Source: JASGJS01 sp047601185 (GTDB lineage: Bacteria; Pseudomonadota; Gammaproteobacteria; JAURND01). Taken from it: 64,000 bases of DNA. The translations under genes were made by a program, and so were the position numbers. A model generated the notes under the pieces. It was not told where the DNA came from. It did not search any database and saw only the letters and a list, made by a program, of their open reading frames with translations. The DNA lies in the NCBI GenBank assembly GCA_047601185.1, contig JASGJS010000001.1, forward strand, positions 1,488,001-1,552,000, read 5' to 3'. Shown one piece after another: positions 26,400 through 35,667 of the stretch. The stretch's first letter is position 1. Each line of letters opens with the position of its first letter.

Positions 26400-27104
26400 C
26401 TAAGTTAGATCTTCAATTTTAATTTCAGTATTTTCTAAAAAAACTTGCACCGCCTGCGTATGTGACTTCGATAGCTCATCCTGCAATTTATAATACCCTG
26501 CAATAGACACCAACTCAGCTTCTAATTTTGAACAAAAAATTCGTGCAGCGGTGTTGCCGGTGACGCCCGCCAAGGCCCGCCCGCGCAGGTTTCCATACAC
26601 GTGAATATTGCCATCGGCTAATAATTCTGCCCCATGGCTGACAGGTCCTACCACAATTAAGTCAGCTTTTTTGGCATAGATTTGCTGACCCGAACGCACC
26701 GGTTTCGTCACGATTTTAGAGGGGTTCAATTTATCTGCGGCGGGTTTTTTTGAAGGAGATGCTTCACGAGAGGCGACCCCTTGGCTGGCCAGTATCGCCA
26801 GTCCTGCTTGTTGCGCTGCCTGCTGATACTGTTCATTGCCGCTGCGCACCCCAACTGGAACAAGCCCTTGTTGTCGAAGCTGAACTTTTAATGTTTCAAA
26901 GTCAATAGGGATGTTCCCGGCGTCTACCTTTTGCAAATCGACCACTAATGGCATATTCTTAAACAAATTCGGGGTATTCTGTGCGTAATGTCGTAGCTGT
27001 GTGATAAAATTCTCATCAATACGCGGATTTAATAAATGCATGACCGTTAAGGTGAATAAGCTGCCTTTTAATTCAAAAGTTGGCGCTGTTTCAACAAAGC
27101 TCAT
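26400..27104 (-). CDS. minC: Septum-site determining protein MinC
   Basis: FtsZ-assembly inhibitor placed at the poles by MinD. It has 234 residues: N-terminal FtsZ-binding domain (MSFVETAPTFELKG onward), a Lys/Pro/Ser-rich linker (about 115-135) and the C-terminal beta-helix with VVGPVSHGAELLADGNIHV and YGNLRGRALAG, which bind MinD and dimerise. Only 23 nt separate its start from the divergent fadD. Downstream, 218 nt and the IS element intervene before minD, so co-transcription with minDE is doubtful. Confidence 0.96.
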   Translation of the reverse strand: MSFVETAPTFELKGSLFTLTVMHLLNPRIDENFITQLRHYAQNTPNLFKNMPLVVDLQKVDAGNIPIDFETLKVQLRQQGLVPVGVRSGNEQYQQAAQQAGLAILASQGVASREASPSKKPAADKLNPSKIVTKPVRSGQQIYAKKADLIVVGPVSHGAELLADGNIHVYGNLRGRALAGVTGNTAARIFCSKLEAELVSIAGYYKLQDELSKSHTQAVQVFLENTEIKIEDLT

Positions 27105-27127
27105 CGTTGATTCTCCATGGAATTTTT

Positions 27128-28789
27128 ATGTCGAAAATTTGGCTTAAACAGTATCCACCCGGTATACCCGCAGAAGTAGAAACAAAGACATTTCCTTCCT
27201 TGGTCCAGTTATTTACTGATTGTTGCCGGCGGTTTGGGTCTTTAACGGCCGTCAGTCATTTTGGTGCTCGGCTGACTTTTACAGAACTGGAGCAGCAAAG
27301 TCGATATTTTGCGGCTTATTTGCAGCAAGTCTTAGCGTTAAAAAAAGGCAGTAGACTGGCAATCATGCTTCCGAACCTGATGCAGTATTATATAGCGATG
27401 TTGGGCGGATTGCGAGCAGGCCTGATCATTGTCAATTTAAATCCCCTTTACACCGCGGTAGAACTCGAACATCAATTAATCGACTCCGGCGCAGAAACGC
27501 TAGTGGTGCTTGCCAATGTAGCAGATAAGGTTGAGCAAGTGCTGAGCAAGACTGCGCTCAAGACGGTCGTGATTACAGAAGTAGGCGATTTATTGGGGAG
27601 ATGCCAGGCACTAGGGTTGCATCTCTACTTAAAATATATTAAACGCCAATTGCCGCGGGTTCAAATACCTGGCGCTTTAAAATTTAAGCATCTGTTAGCC
27701 GCGGGACGTCGCTGCATTTTTCAGGCTGTGCCACTCACACCAGAAGATATTGCGTATTTACAGTATACCGGAGGAACCACTGGCACCCCCAAAGGCGCGA
27801 TGCTAACGCATGGCAACCTGGTCGCGAATATTCTACAAACCACCACTTGGCTGCACAATGAGCATTTTCAGGCAGGGCAAGAAACGGCGGTGGTTTCCTT
27901 ACCGTTGTACCATATTTTTTCGTTAACGGTGTGTTTATGGTGCTTTTTGTATAAAGGCTTTAATGCGTTATTAATTACCGACCCGCGAGATATCGCCACT
28001 TTTATCCGACAGTTGCGTAAAAATCCTTGGACAATTTTGGTGGGGATTAATACGTTATTTCTCCATCTCTTAAATCAGCCTCAGTTTAGACAGCTGGACT
28101 TTAAGACTTTAAAGTTGGTAGTGGCCGGTGGCGCGCCGGTACAAGAGACAATTGCCGAAGAATGGTTTAAACTGACGGGAAGCAGAATTATTGAGGGCTA
28201 TGGTTTAACGGAGGCTAGCCCTGTGGTGACGGTGAACCCGTTGAATGTGACAACATTTCATCACAGTATTGGGTTGCCTTTGCCTTCTACTGACGTCATG
28301 ATCAGAGATCAGGGGCAGGATGTGGGGCCTGGAGAATATGGTGAGCTCCTGGTGAAAGGCCCGCAGGTTATGTTAGGGTATTGGAATAATCCTGCAGAGA
28401 CGCAAGCGGTATTCTCTCAAGATGGCTGGTTACAGACCGGGGATATTGGCTATTACGATGCGCAAGGATTTTTCTATCTGGTCGACCGTAAAAAAGACAT
28501 GATCTTGGTCTCGGGTTTTAATGTGTATCCCAGCGAGGTCGAAGCGGTATTAATGCATCATCCTCACATACGAGAAGCCGCTGTGGTTGGGGTGCCCGAT
28601 GCCGTCACTGGAGAAGCCGTTAAGGCTTTTATTGTGAAAAAGGAAGCAGCTTTGTCGGCTGTAGAAGTGAAACGGTTTTGTAGCCAATATTTAACTGGTT
28701 ATAAACTACCCAAATGGATTGAATTTGTGACCAGCCTACCGAAATCCACGGTTGGGAAAGTGTTGCGGCGGGTGTTAAAATCCTCGTAG
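27128..28789 (+). CDS. fadD: Long-chain fatty acid--CoA ligase
   Basis: Activates fatty acids to acyl-CoA at the inner membrane for beta-oxidation. The ATG at 27128 gives MSKIWLKQYPPGIPAEV, aligned with the E. coli FadD start; an upstream TTG at 27080 would overlap minC. The 553 residues include the P-loop YTGGTTGTPKGAMLTHGN, the IIEGYGLTEASPVV motif and the C-terminal KDMILVSGFNVYPSEVE. It starts a tightly packed unit with prpB, prpC and ispG, which links fatty-acid activation with propionyl-CoA disposal. Confidence 0.93.
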   Translation: MSKIWLKQYPPGIPAEVETKTFPSLVQLFTDCCRRFGSLTAVSHFGARLTFTELEQQSRYFAAYLQQVLALKKGSRLAIMLPNLMQYYIAMLGGLRAGLIIVNLNPLYTAVELEHQLIDSGAETLVVLANVADKVEQVLSKTALKTVVITEVGDLLGRCQALGLHLYLKYIKRQLPRVQIPGALKFKHLLAAGRRCIFQAVPLTPEDIAYLQYTGGTTGTPKGAMLTHGNLVANILQTTTWLHNEHFQAGQETAVVSLPLYHIFSLTVCLWCFLYKGFNALLITDPRDIATFIRQLRKNPWTILVGINTLFLHLLNQPQFRQLDFKTLKLVVAGGAPVQETIAEEWFKLTGSRIIEGYGLTEASPVVTVNPLNVTTFHHSIGLPLPSTDVMIRDQGQDVGPGEYGELLVKGPQVMLGYWNNPAETQAVFSQDGWLQTGDIGYYDAQGFFYLVDRKKDMILVSGFNVYPSEVEAVLMHHPHIREAAVVGVPDAVTGEAVKAFIVKKEAALSAVEVKRFCSQYLTGYKLPKWIEFVTSLPKSTVGKVLRRVLKSS

Positions 28790-28799
28790 GAGAAAAGAT

Positions 28800-29681
28800 A
28801 TGGAACATAAGGAACAAAGTCCTGGTAAACGCTTTAAAATTGCGGTGAACAAAGAAAAACCGCTGCAAATTCCAGGGGTGATTAATGCGTATTGCGCATT
28901 ATTGGCCACGCAAGCGGGTTATCGAGCGCTGTATTTATCTGGCGGCGGCGTGGCCATGAGCTCCTTAGGTATGCCGGATTTAGGGATTACCAATTTAAAT
29001 GATGTGTTAGAAGATGCCAGACGCATCACCGATGTGACCGATCTGCCCTTATTGGTGGATATTGATACGGGTTGGGGCTCGATTTTGAATATTGCGCGCA
29101 GTGTGCAGCAGCTTTCCAAAGCGGGGGTGGCAGCGATCCATATTGAAGACCAAGTTAGCGCCAAACGCTGTGGCCATCGTTCTGGAAAAACTATTGTACC
29201 AGTACAGGAAATGTTGGATCGGATTAAAGCGGTGGTCGATGCGCGCACGGATCCCGACTTTGTGTTAATGGCCAGAACCGACGCCTTTCAAAATGAAGGT
29301 TTAGCCGCGGCGATTGATAGAGCTCACCGTTATGTGGAAGCAGGTGCCGACATGATTTTTGCGGAAGCATTGACGGATTTAGAGCAATATCATAAATTTG
29401 TGCAGGCCGTCAAAGTGCCGGTGTTGGCCAATATGACAGAATTTGGTAAAACCCCGCAATTTACCTTAGAGCAATTGCGGAGTGTAGGCGTGAGCATGGC
29501 GCTTTATCCGCTCAGCGCCTTCAGAGCGATGAACAAAGCGGCAATCGCGGTTTATGAGCAGATCCGTCAAGATCATCAAAAAGAACTGTTAGCCTCCATG
29601 CAAACACGTGATGAGCTTTATAAAAGCTTAGATTATGATAAATACGAACAATTACTAGATAGAGGAGTTATTTATGAGTGA
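28800..29681 (+). CDS. prpB: 2-methylisocitrate lyase
   Basis: Cleaves 2-methylisocitrate to pyruvate and succinate, last step of the methylcitrate cycle. The 293 residues include the IPGVINAYCALLA start, LSGGGVAMSSLGMPD, metal-binding VDIDTGWG and the catalytic KRCGHRSGK loop with its Cys. AGGAGAAA precedes the ATG. It follows fadD by 10 nt and overlaps prpC by 8 nt. prpD/acnD are not in the window, so dehydration of methylcitrate must be encoded elsewhere. Confidence 0.96.
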   Translation: MEHKEQSPGKRFKIAVNKEKPLQIPGVINAYCALLATQAGYRALYLSGGGVAMSSLGMPDLGITNLNDVLEDARRITDVTDLPLLVDIDTGWGSILNIARSVQQLSKAGVAAIHIEDQVSAKRCGHRSGKTIVPVQEMLDRIKAVVDARTDPDFVLMARTDAFQNEGLAAAIDRAHRYVEAGADMIFAEALTDLEQYHKFVQAVKVPVLANMTEFGKTPQFTLEQLRSVGVSMALYPLSAFRAMNKAAIAVYEQIRQDHQKELLASMQTRDELYKSLDYDKYEQLLDRGVIYE

Positions 29682-30807
29682 TACTGCAAAACCTGCAAAA
29701 CAAGGAGGGTTGGCTGGCGTCGTCGCAGGTCAAACATCCATCTCAACCGTGGGTAAAGCGGGGGTTGGCCTCACCTATCGAGGTTATGCCATTGAGGATT
29801 TTGCAGCGCAGGGAACTTTTGAAGAAGTGGCATATTTGCTGATTTATGACACGCTTCCGACAGAACAACAACTCCAACAATTTAAAGAACGGTTAAAAAA
29901 GGGCCGACATATTCCTTCAGATTTGCAAAGCCTGTTAGTATTGATTCCACAGACAGCCAATATGATGGATGTGTTGCGCACTGTGTGTTCCTATTTAGGG
30001 TGTATCACACCTGAATCCCCGCAAAATGATGCTTACCATATTGCTGAAAATTTATTGTCGTGTTTGCCCTCCGCCTTACTGTTTTGGTACCAATTTCATT
30101 TAAAAGGGATTCGTATCGACACCGAAACGCCCACAGATACATTAGCGGCACATATTTTATATTTATTATCGGGTCAACCAGCCGATCCTGTTTTGCAAAG
30201 GGCATTGGATATTTCTTTAATCCTATATGCAGAACATGAGTTTAATGCCTCCACTTTTGCAGCAAGAGTCACCACTGCAACCGAATCGGATTTTTATTCA
30301 GCGATCTGTTCAGCGATTGGAACATTGCGGGGCGATTTGCATGGTGGTGCCAATGAGAAAGCCATGGAGCTGATCGAGTCTTTTGTTTCTAGCGAAGAAG
30401 TCGCATCAAAGTTACGTCAAATGTTGGCTGAGAAAAAACTGGTGATGGGATTTGGACATCGAGTTTATAGCAAATCAGATCCACGTTCAGAAATCATCAA
30501 GCCATTGGCTAAACAATTGGCAGAGAGCGCTGGTGATAAACGGTTGTATCCGATTGCAGAAGCCATCGAAAAAGTCATGTGGGATGAGAAAAAATTATTC
30601 CCCAATGTCGATTTCTTCAGCGCCATCAGCTATCACTTTTTAGGTGTGCCGACCCCGATGTTTACGCCATTTTTCGTGTTCGCCCGATTAGCAGGTTGGA
30701 CAGCCCATATTTTAGAACAACGCAGCAGTAAAAAATTGATTCGGCCAGACGCTGAATATATTGGACCAGGACCGCAAGCTTATATTGGTATCCAAAATCG
30801 AGACTAA
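29674..30807 (+). CDS. prpC: 2-methylcitrate synthase
   Basis: Condenses propionyl-CoA with oxaloacetate. It has 377 residues and the citrate-synthase fold: TVGKAGVGLTYRGYAIEDFA near the start, AEHEFNASTFAARV, HGGANEKAMEL and FGHRVYSKSDPR with the catalytic His, plus a C-terminal IRPDAEYIGP. The short form and position next to prpB support PrpC over GltA. Overlaps prpB; ispG begins 1 nt after its stop. Confidence 0.95.
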   Translation: MSDTAKPAKQGGLAGVVAGQTSISTVGKAGVGLTYRGYAIEDFAAQGTFEEVAYLLIYDTLPTEQQLQQFKERLKKGRHIPSDLQSLLVLIPQTANMMDVLRTVCSYLGCITPESPQNDAYHIAENLLSCLPSALLFWYQFHLKGIRIDTETPTDTLAAHILYLLSGQPADPVLQRALDISLILYAEHEFNASTFAARVTTATESDFYSAICSAIGTLRGDLHGGANEKAMELIESFVSSEEVASKLRQMLAEKKLVMGFGHRVYSKSDPRSEIIKPLAKQLAESAGDKRLYPIAEAIEKVMWDEKKLFPNVDFFSAISYHFLGVPTPMFTPFFVFARLAGWTAHILEQRSSKKLIRPDAEYIGPGPQAYIGIQNRD

Positions 30808-30808
30808 C

Positions 30809-32020
30809 ATGTCACAACGGCATCAAACGATTGCTGTAAAAGTCGGATCTGTCAACATGGGTGGCGGCGCTCCTATCGTTGTTCAATCGATGACAGACAC
30901 CGATACCGCTGATCGAGACGCAACGGTTAAGCAAATACAAGCTCTAGCCCAAGCAGGATCTGAAATCGTGCGAATGACGGTCAATAATGCCGAGGCAGCC
31001 AAGCAAGTCCCTTATATTCGCGATTTACTGCATCAAAAAGGCTGTTTTGTGCCATTAGTGGGAGATTTTCATTATAACGGCCATCAGCTATTAACTGATT
31101 TTCCAGACTGTGCCGCAGCTTTAGATAAATATCGGATTAATCCAGGCAATGTTGGTTTCGCAAACAAACGCGACAAACAATTTGCCACAATGATTGAAAT
31201 TGCCCTGAAATTTAATAAGCCCGTGCGTATTGGAGTGAATTGGGGCAGTTTGGATAAAGAATTAGCCGTGCGGATGATGAATGACAATGCGCAATTGCCA
31301 GAACCGCTGTCAGCGGCAGAGGTGACACAAGAAGCGTTAGTCGTTTCAGCGTTAGAAAGCGCAGCCTATGCCGAAAGCTTAGGTTTAACTCGAGACAAAA
31401 TTATTTTGTCGTGTAAAGTCAGCCAAGTGCAGGCTTTGGTGGCGGTTTATCGAAAACTGGCTGCGCGCAGTGATTATGCCTTGCATTTGGGATTGACGGA
31501 AGCAGGAATGGGGTCGAAAGGCATCGTGGCTTCCAGTGTGGCGCTGGGGATTTTATTGCAAGAAGGAATTGGCGATACCATTAGAACTTCGCTCACCCCA
31601 GAGCCCGGCGCGGATCGCGTCAATGAAGTGATTGTTTCGCAACAAATTTTGCAAACCATGGGATTGCGGGCATTTACCCCAATGGTCACCGCTTGCCCAG
31701 GCTGTGGTCGAACCACTAGCCAGTTTTTTCGCGAATTAGCAGAGCATATTCAAAATTATGTGCGTGGGAAAATGCCGGTTTGGCGAGAGCGTTATCCGGG
31801 TGTCGAAAATATGACGTTGGCGGTGATGGGTTGTGTGGTGAACGGCCCAGGCGAAAGCAAACACGCGAATATTGGAATCAGTTTGCCAGGCACAGGAGAA
31901 GAACCTGCAGCACCGGTTTTTATCGATGGGGTTAAAACCATCACACTGCGGGGGAATCGTATCGCGGAAGAGTTTACTGCTCTGGTGGAGCAGTATGTGC
32001 AGACTCGGTATGTTTCTTAA
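30809..32020 (+). CDS. ispG: 4-hydroxy-3-methylbut-2-enyl diphosphate synthase
   Basis: Fe-S enzyme of the MEP isoprenoid pathway converting MEcPP to HMBPP. The ATG at 30809 is chosen because the upstream extension lies wholly inside prpC. The 403 residues include the TIM-barrel start with PIVVQSMTDTDTAD and the cluster Cys motifs TACPGCGRTTS and MGCVVNGPGESKHANIG. It is the last gene of the fadD-prpB-prpC run, an unusual partner set that probably reflects compaction rather than shared pathway. A REPIN follows 6 nt after the stop. Confidence 0.95.
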   Translation: MSQRHQTIAVKVGSVNMGGGAPIVVQSMTDTDTADRDATVKQIQALAQAGSEIVRMTVNNAEAAKQVPYIRDLLHQKGCFVPLVGDFHYNGHQLLTDFPDCAAALDKYRINPGNVGFANKRDKQFATMIEIALKFNKPVRIGVNWGSLDKELAVRMMNDNAQLPEPLSAAEVTQEALVVSALESAAYAESLGLTRDKIILSCKVSQVQALVAVYRKLAARSDYALHLGLTEAGMGSKGIVASSVALGILLQEGIGDTIRTSLTPEPGADRVNEVIVSQQILQTMGLRAFTPMVTACPGCGRTTSQFFRELAEHIQNYVRGKMPVWRERYPGVENMTLAVMGCVVNGPGESKHANIGISLPGTGEEPAAPVFIDGVKTITLRGNRIAEEFTALVEQYVQTRYVS

Positions 32021-32025
32021 AAGCA

Positions 32026-32176
32026 GCGGGCAAGCTGCCCGCGCTCCCAAGTTGGGAGCTTTGACCAAATGAAGTGCTTTTTTATACTCATAGCCCTTCT
32101 CTTGTGGCGAAAAAACGCAATCTTGCTCTAAGCTCATTGAGGCTCGAGTCTGGGAGCGCGGGCTGCTAGCCCGCTT
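32026..32176. repeat. Family-1 REPIN (inverted REP pair)
   Basis: Left hairpin GCGGGCA-AGC-TGCCCGC and right hairpin GCGGGCT-GCT-AGCCCGC flank a spacer of about 115 nt, with GCGCTCCCA and TGGGAGCGC as inverted flanks. The two hairpins differ by a paired A-T to T-A change. It separates convergent ispG and the sugar porter; the right end touches the porter stop codon. Confidence 0.9.
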
Positions 32177-33557
32177 AAAAAGTCTTTGATACCACGCCCA
32201 AATAACGTGATCTTCTACTCGCATTAATATTCTGCTCGATTTCCTCCAAGGTAATGCCACGAGTTTCTGGCACCCACCCATAACAATACACCACACACAA
32301 CAAACAAATCACCGCATACAGCCAAAACGTGTAAAAAGCCCCTAAATTTTGCATGATGCTAAGGAAAGTCATAGAGACAATAAAGTTCGCGCCCCATTGC
32401 ACAGCTGTTGCCAGACTCATCCCTAACCCTCTGACTTTTAAAGGGAAGATTTCTGCAATCATTAACCAAAACACCGAGCCGACGCTGATACAATAGCCTG
32501 CAATATAGCTTACTAAACTCCCCAGCGCTAACCAACGATAGAAGCCAATTTGTGTTTTTGACAGAAAGCTACTCATCAAAATTAAACTCAGCCCCGCGAT
32601 TAAGCTACCCGACAGTAATAATTTTCGACGGCCGACTTTATCCACTAATAATAAACAGACACCGCTGAACAGGGTATTAATCACCCCCATGCCTAAAGTT
32701 GCTAACATTTGCTGTGAAGTGTTTTGAAACCCCAAAGCCTTAAAAATCACTGGGCCATAATACATGACGGTATTAATTCCAAAAAATTGTTGGAAAATGC
32801 CGAGCATGATGCCAATACTTAGCACCGGCCGGATTTTTTTAGAGAATAATTCGCGCCAATGGCCAGTTTGCAAAGCACAGCTTTGTTGAATAGCGGCTAA
32901 TTCTGTGGAGATTTGTTCAGCTGGACGGATTAACGTCAAGACTCGAGCGGCTTTATCTGAGCGATTTTTAGAAACGAGCCAACGAGGGGTTTCGGGTAAG
33001 TATAACATTCCTATAAATAAGGCAATGGCAGGCACGATTCCGATTAAAAACATCCAGCGCCAAGCTTGCCACGGCGTTAACAGATAATCCATGAAGAAGG
33101 CGATGGCTTCGCCGCCAGTAATGGTAATCGCATTGATTAATACTAAGCGGCCTCGATAATTCGCCGGCGCCATTTCCGCCAGAAATAGGGGAGTGGTATA
33201 AGAAGAAATGCCAATTGCCAAACCGACGATAAAACGAGCGAAAATAAGACCGGCTAAATATTGCGTCACCGCTGCATACAAGGTGCCAATAATAAAGGCC
33301 GTAGCGGCAAACAATAACATGCGCCGTCTGCCCCAAAAATCGGCTAATCGACCGCTGATGATGGCGCCTAACATTGCGCCCAACACCACACTGCTAACGA
33401 TGCTTTCTTGTAACCAAGTGGCGGTTTTAAAGTCGCGGGTGATAAAAATCAGGGCACCGGAGATGACGCCCGTATCATAACCAAATAATAACCCGCCGAG
33501 TGCGCCAATACAGCCAATCCAATAAATAAAAGATTTTTGTGGGGTTGTATTTGGCAT
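32175..33557 (-). CDS. MFS sugar porter family transporter
   Basis: Inner-membrane sugar:H+ symporter of 460 residues with 12 helices. Signatures: FGYDTGVISGAL in TM1, DFWGRRR in loop 2-3, LPETPRWLVS after TM6, QQFFGINTVMYYGP in TM7 and VPETRGITLEEIEQ near the end. It is a clear paralogue of the xylose-operon transporter but stands alone, so the substrate is uncertain (hexose or pentose). It lies between two family-1 REPINs (32026 and 33969) with the small RHH gene upstream. Confidence 0.9.
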   Translation of the reverse strand: MPNTTPQKSFIYWIGCIGALGGLLFGYDTGVISGALIFITRDFKTATWLQESIVSSVVLGAMLGAIISGRLADFWGRRRMLLFAATAFIIGTLYAAVTQYLAGLIFARFIVGLAIGISSYTTPLFLAEMAPANYRGRLVLINAITITGGEAIAFFMDYLLTPWQAWRWMFLIGIVPAIALFIGMLYLPETPRWLVSKNRSDKAARVLTLIRPAEQISTELAAIQQSCALQTGHWRELFSKKIRPVLSIGIMLGIFQQFFGINTVMYYGPVIFKALGFQNTSQQMLATLGMGVINTLFSGVCLLLVDKVGRRKLLLSGSLIAGLSLILMSSFLSKTQIGFYRWLALGSLVSYIAGYCISVGSVFWLMIAEIFPLKVRGLGMSLATAVQWGANFIVSMTFLSIMQNLGAFYTFWLYAVICLLCVVYCYGWVPETRGITLEEIEQNINASRRSRYLGVVSKTF

Positions 33558-33638
33558 GAAGCACTTCCCTGAGTCATGAATGTTAGGGAAGTGTAACTGA
33601 ACTGCTTAAGCCTTTCAATCAAGGGTTGTCAAGGAACT

Positions 33639-33875
33639 CTAAGCTTCTGCATCTGGCGCGAACAACTGAATGCCAAGATCCGATTTAAGCTCAATGGGGC
33701 CCCATGCGGGTTCAGGAGATTCTATGTTATCGGCTTCCATTCCTTCTAACAGTGCTTGGTTTAATTGCTCAACGGCACGTCTAATGTATTCGGTACGATT
33801 TAAATGTAAAGCGCGAGCCTTTTGATCGGCTTCTTTGAGAATATTCTCGGGCAGTCGAATGGAAATCAATGTCAT
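33639..33875 (-). CDS. Ribbon-helix-helix (CopG/Arc-like) regulator, possibly an orphan antitoxin
   Basis: A 78-residue protein whose first half is a clear RHH fold: the strand MTLISIRLPENILKE, then helices with ADQKARALHLNRTEYIRRAVEQ. The C-terminal half is acidic and Pro-rich, as in antitoxins that wrap a partner. No toxin gene is adjacent on either side (a transporter downstream, a REPIN upstream), so it is an orphan antitoxin or a small transcription regulator. Confidence 0.8.
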   Translation of the reverse strand: MTLISIRLPENILKEADQKARALHLNRTEYIRRAVEQLNQALLEGMEADNIESPEPAWGPIELKSDLGIQLFAPDAEA

Positions 33876-33968
33876 AGCTAACCTCCGTGTTAAGGATGAC
33901 TTTTAAAAGGGCTTTAGATTATATAGCTGGTCTAATATCGATTGCAAGAAAATTTTTGTAAATCTTTA

Positions 33969-34148
33969 GCGGGCAAGCTGCCCGCGCTCCCACCCAGTTT
34001 TGCGCCATCATTGCAAAGTGCTCAACAGTTATTTTTTGCCACGTTGATTCGGATGAAAGCTTTTAGGTGTCAGAATCTCATTCTCGTTGATGGGGCTTTA
34101 ACCCTAAATAAAGCTTGAGCTGATGGAGCGCGGGCTGCTAGCCCGCTT
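33969..34148. repeat. Family-1 REPIN
   Basis: Left hairpin with the AGC loop and right hairpin with the GCT loop, 180 bp in total. The right end includes the stop codon region of kdoO. Spacer similar to copies at 48213 and 50778 (TTGCCACGTTGATTCGGATG-like core). Confidence 0.88.
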
Positions 34149-35043
34149 AAGCAAGGACTAAAGTCCGTTCAGCCAGCCTCTCCAAAATTCTCAATGGGGA
34201 ATGTTCCTGCGCCTGCATCGCGGTCACAGGCAAATAAAACGTTTGTTCTAACAAGTGCTGTCCACTTAAAGCAGCATGCGAAACATGGTCGGTTTGTACA
34301 ATCCAACTAGCGCCTGCCGGCAGGGCTAGCTCGGTATAAGCGACATTTTGTTGATAGTGGTTATCCTTCTTCATCCGATCATGCATTTGTAACATAATGT
34401 GGTCGTATTCTGTGCGCAAACTTTTGGTGATTTTTAAATAATACAACCAGCGGCTACTGCCTGGTAAAGGTTTGGGAATATGTGGCAAAAATCGTCTGGC
34501 CACCTTCTCAAACGGCTCGCCAATCCGCCAAACTCTGGGTTGGCCAGCTGGATTAATATTACAAAACACTCTTAGAATGCGTCTGCCTTGATTGGGAGAG
34601 GCGGGGAAGGCATCCACGTGTAACCGTTTATCATCTTTACGATATGAGATCTTGCGGTCGGTGATTTCAATGGGGCGGTAGCTGGTTCGACCCCACTGTA
34701 GTTTTGCGCTGTAATGCGGCAGCACATTTTCAATCAACCCCCGTGCCTGACGCGCAAACCGTGCCAGCATTCGCTGCATTCTCTCTAAGTCCACTGCATT
34801 GCCTTGAGCGCCTTTTAAAGTCTCGGTTTGAGAATGGTAGCTAATATTTTTGGCTTTTTTGTCTGAAAAATCCGGCGATATCAAATAGCGTTCAGCGTCT
34901 TCGAGCTGAAAATTAAGCTCAGGCAGTAACAATAAAGCCCCTTCCTCTAAAGCGCGAGTTGCTTCAGCCTGTTGTTCTGAAGGTAAATTTGCTTGCCAAC
35001 TGTTTAAAGAAAGTTTTTTTACACATTGATCGAGCGTATTCAT
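34147..35043 (-). CDS. kdoO: Kdo hydroxylase (Fe(II)/2-oxoglutarate-type dioxygenase)
   Basis: Hydroxylates the 3-deoxy-D-manno-octulosonic acid of the lipopolysaccharide inner core, giving a more stable Ko sugar. The 298-residue protein has the family hallmark LHVDAFPASPNQGRRILRV (His-x-Asp metal ligands) followed by FCNINPAGQPRVWRIGEPFE and a distal His in QTDHVSHAAL. Start taken at ATG 35043 (MNTLDQ); an in-frame ATG at 35085 would add 14 residues. The paired upstream gene is unknown. Recognition is by memory of the Kdo_hydroxy family, good but not tested. Confidence 0.85.
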   Translation of the reverse strand: MNTLDQCVKKLSLNSWQANLPSEQQAEATRALEEGALLLLPELNFQLEDAERYLISPDFSDKKAKNISYHSQTETLKGAQGNAVDLERMQRMLARFARQARGLIENVLPHYSAKLQWGRTSYRPIEITDRKISYRKDDKRLHVDAFPASPNQGRRILRVFCNINPAGQPRVWRIGEPFEKVARRFLPHIPKPLPGSSRWLYYLKITKSLRTEYDHIMLQMHDRMKKDNHYQQNVAYTELALPAGASWIVQTDHVSHAALSGQHLLEQTFYLPVTAMQAQEHSPLRILERLAERTLVLA

Positions 35044-35111
35044 AACGGTTATCTCAAAATAAAAGGCATTGTAGAGAAAACCCATTCATTTGTCGATCAG
35101 ATTAGAACCCG

Positions 35112-35450
35112 TTAGGCCGCGTGTTGCATAGGCTCTAATGTTAGATGTTGCGCGTGTTTTTCCAGCGGAAACTTAACTAAAACTTCAAAAGTTTCATCCA
35201 TTGCAAAAATGGGATCTGCACGCTGGTAATTTTTAAATAGATTCACAAAAAGTTGATAATACTCGGCATAATCACGCGCCTGTTCTTTGACCAGATCCTG
35301 AAGGGTTTCTGCCAAATACAACCGAATTTTATGACGATTCGAATCAAGATCATTACTCACAGATAAGTGACGCATTTTCTGTAGGTAGTGTTCTAAATTA
35401 ATGGCGGTTTTTTGTTGGGCTTCTTGCTGAAGAGGGTAAAAAGTTTTCAT
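35112..35450 (-). CDS. Hypothetical helical protein upstream of kdoO
   Basis: Unrecognised protein of 112 residues, predicted all-helical and soluble, with Gln/Glu/Lys/Leu-rich heptads and several aromatic residues (YAEYYQLFVNLFKNYQR). GGAGG lies just before its ATG at 35450. It is 68 nt upstream of kdoO on the same strand and may be co-transcribed. No signal peptide or TM segment. Confidence 0.65.
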   Translation of the reverse strand: MKTFYPLQQEAQQKTAINLEHYLQKMRHLSVSNDLDSNRHKIRLYLAETLQDLVKEQARDYAEYYQLFVNLFKNYQRADPIFAMDETFEVLVKFPLEKHAQHLTLEPMQHAA

Positions 35451-35667
35451 AATAGCCTCCCATAAATAAACGAGCCGGATATTCTTGTTAGCTCAAACAT
35501 GGGGCCATTATGACAAATTTATTAAGTGAGATATGTAAGCTGCTAGGATGGTGATTTGTAAGGAAAATGACTGATAAAAAGGGAATTAGGAGGGTGAATT
35601 ATTCCATATTATTAAATTTCATAAGAGAGTTGACTGAAAATGGTGATTATGGATGACAAGCCTTGAC

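Noticed and set aside
31736..32296. 186-codon minus-strand frame across the ispG end and REPIN
   Set aside because: Antisense to ispG and repeat sequence; low-complexity reading of the REPIN.
33639..33875. Complete toxin-antitoxin module
   Set aside because: Only the RHH protein is present; no toxin-like gene adjoins it.
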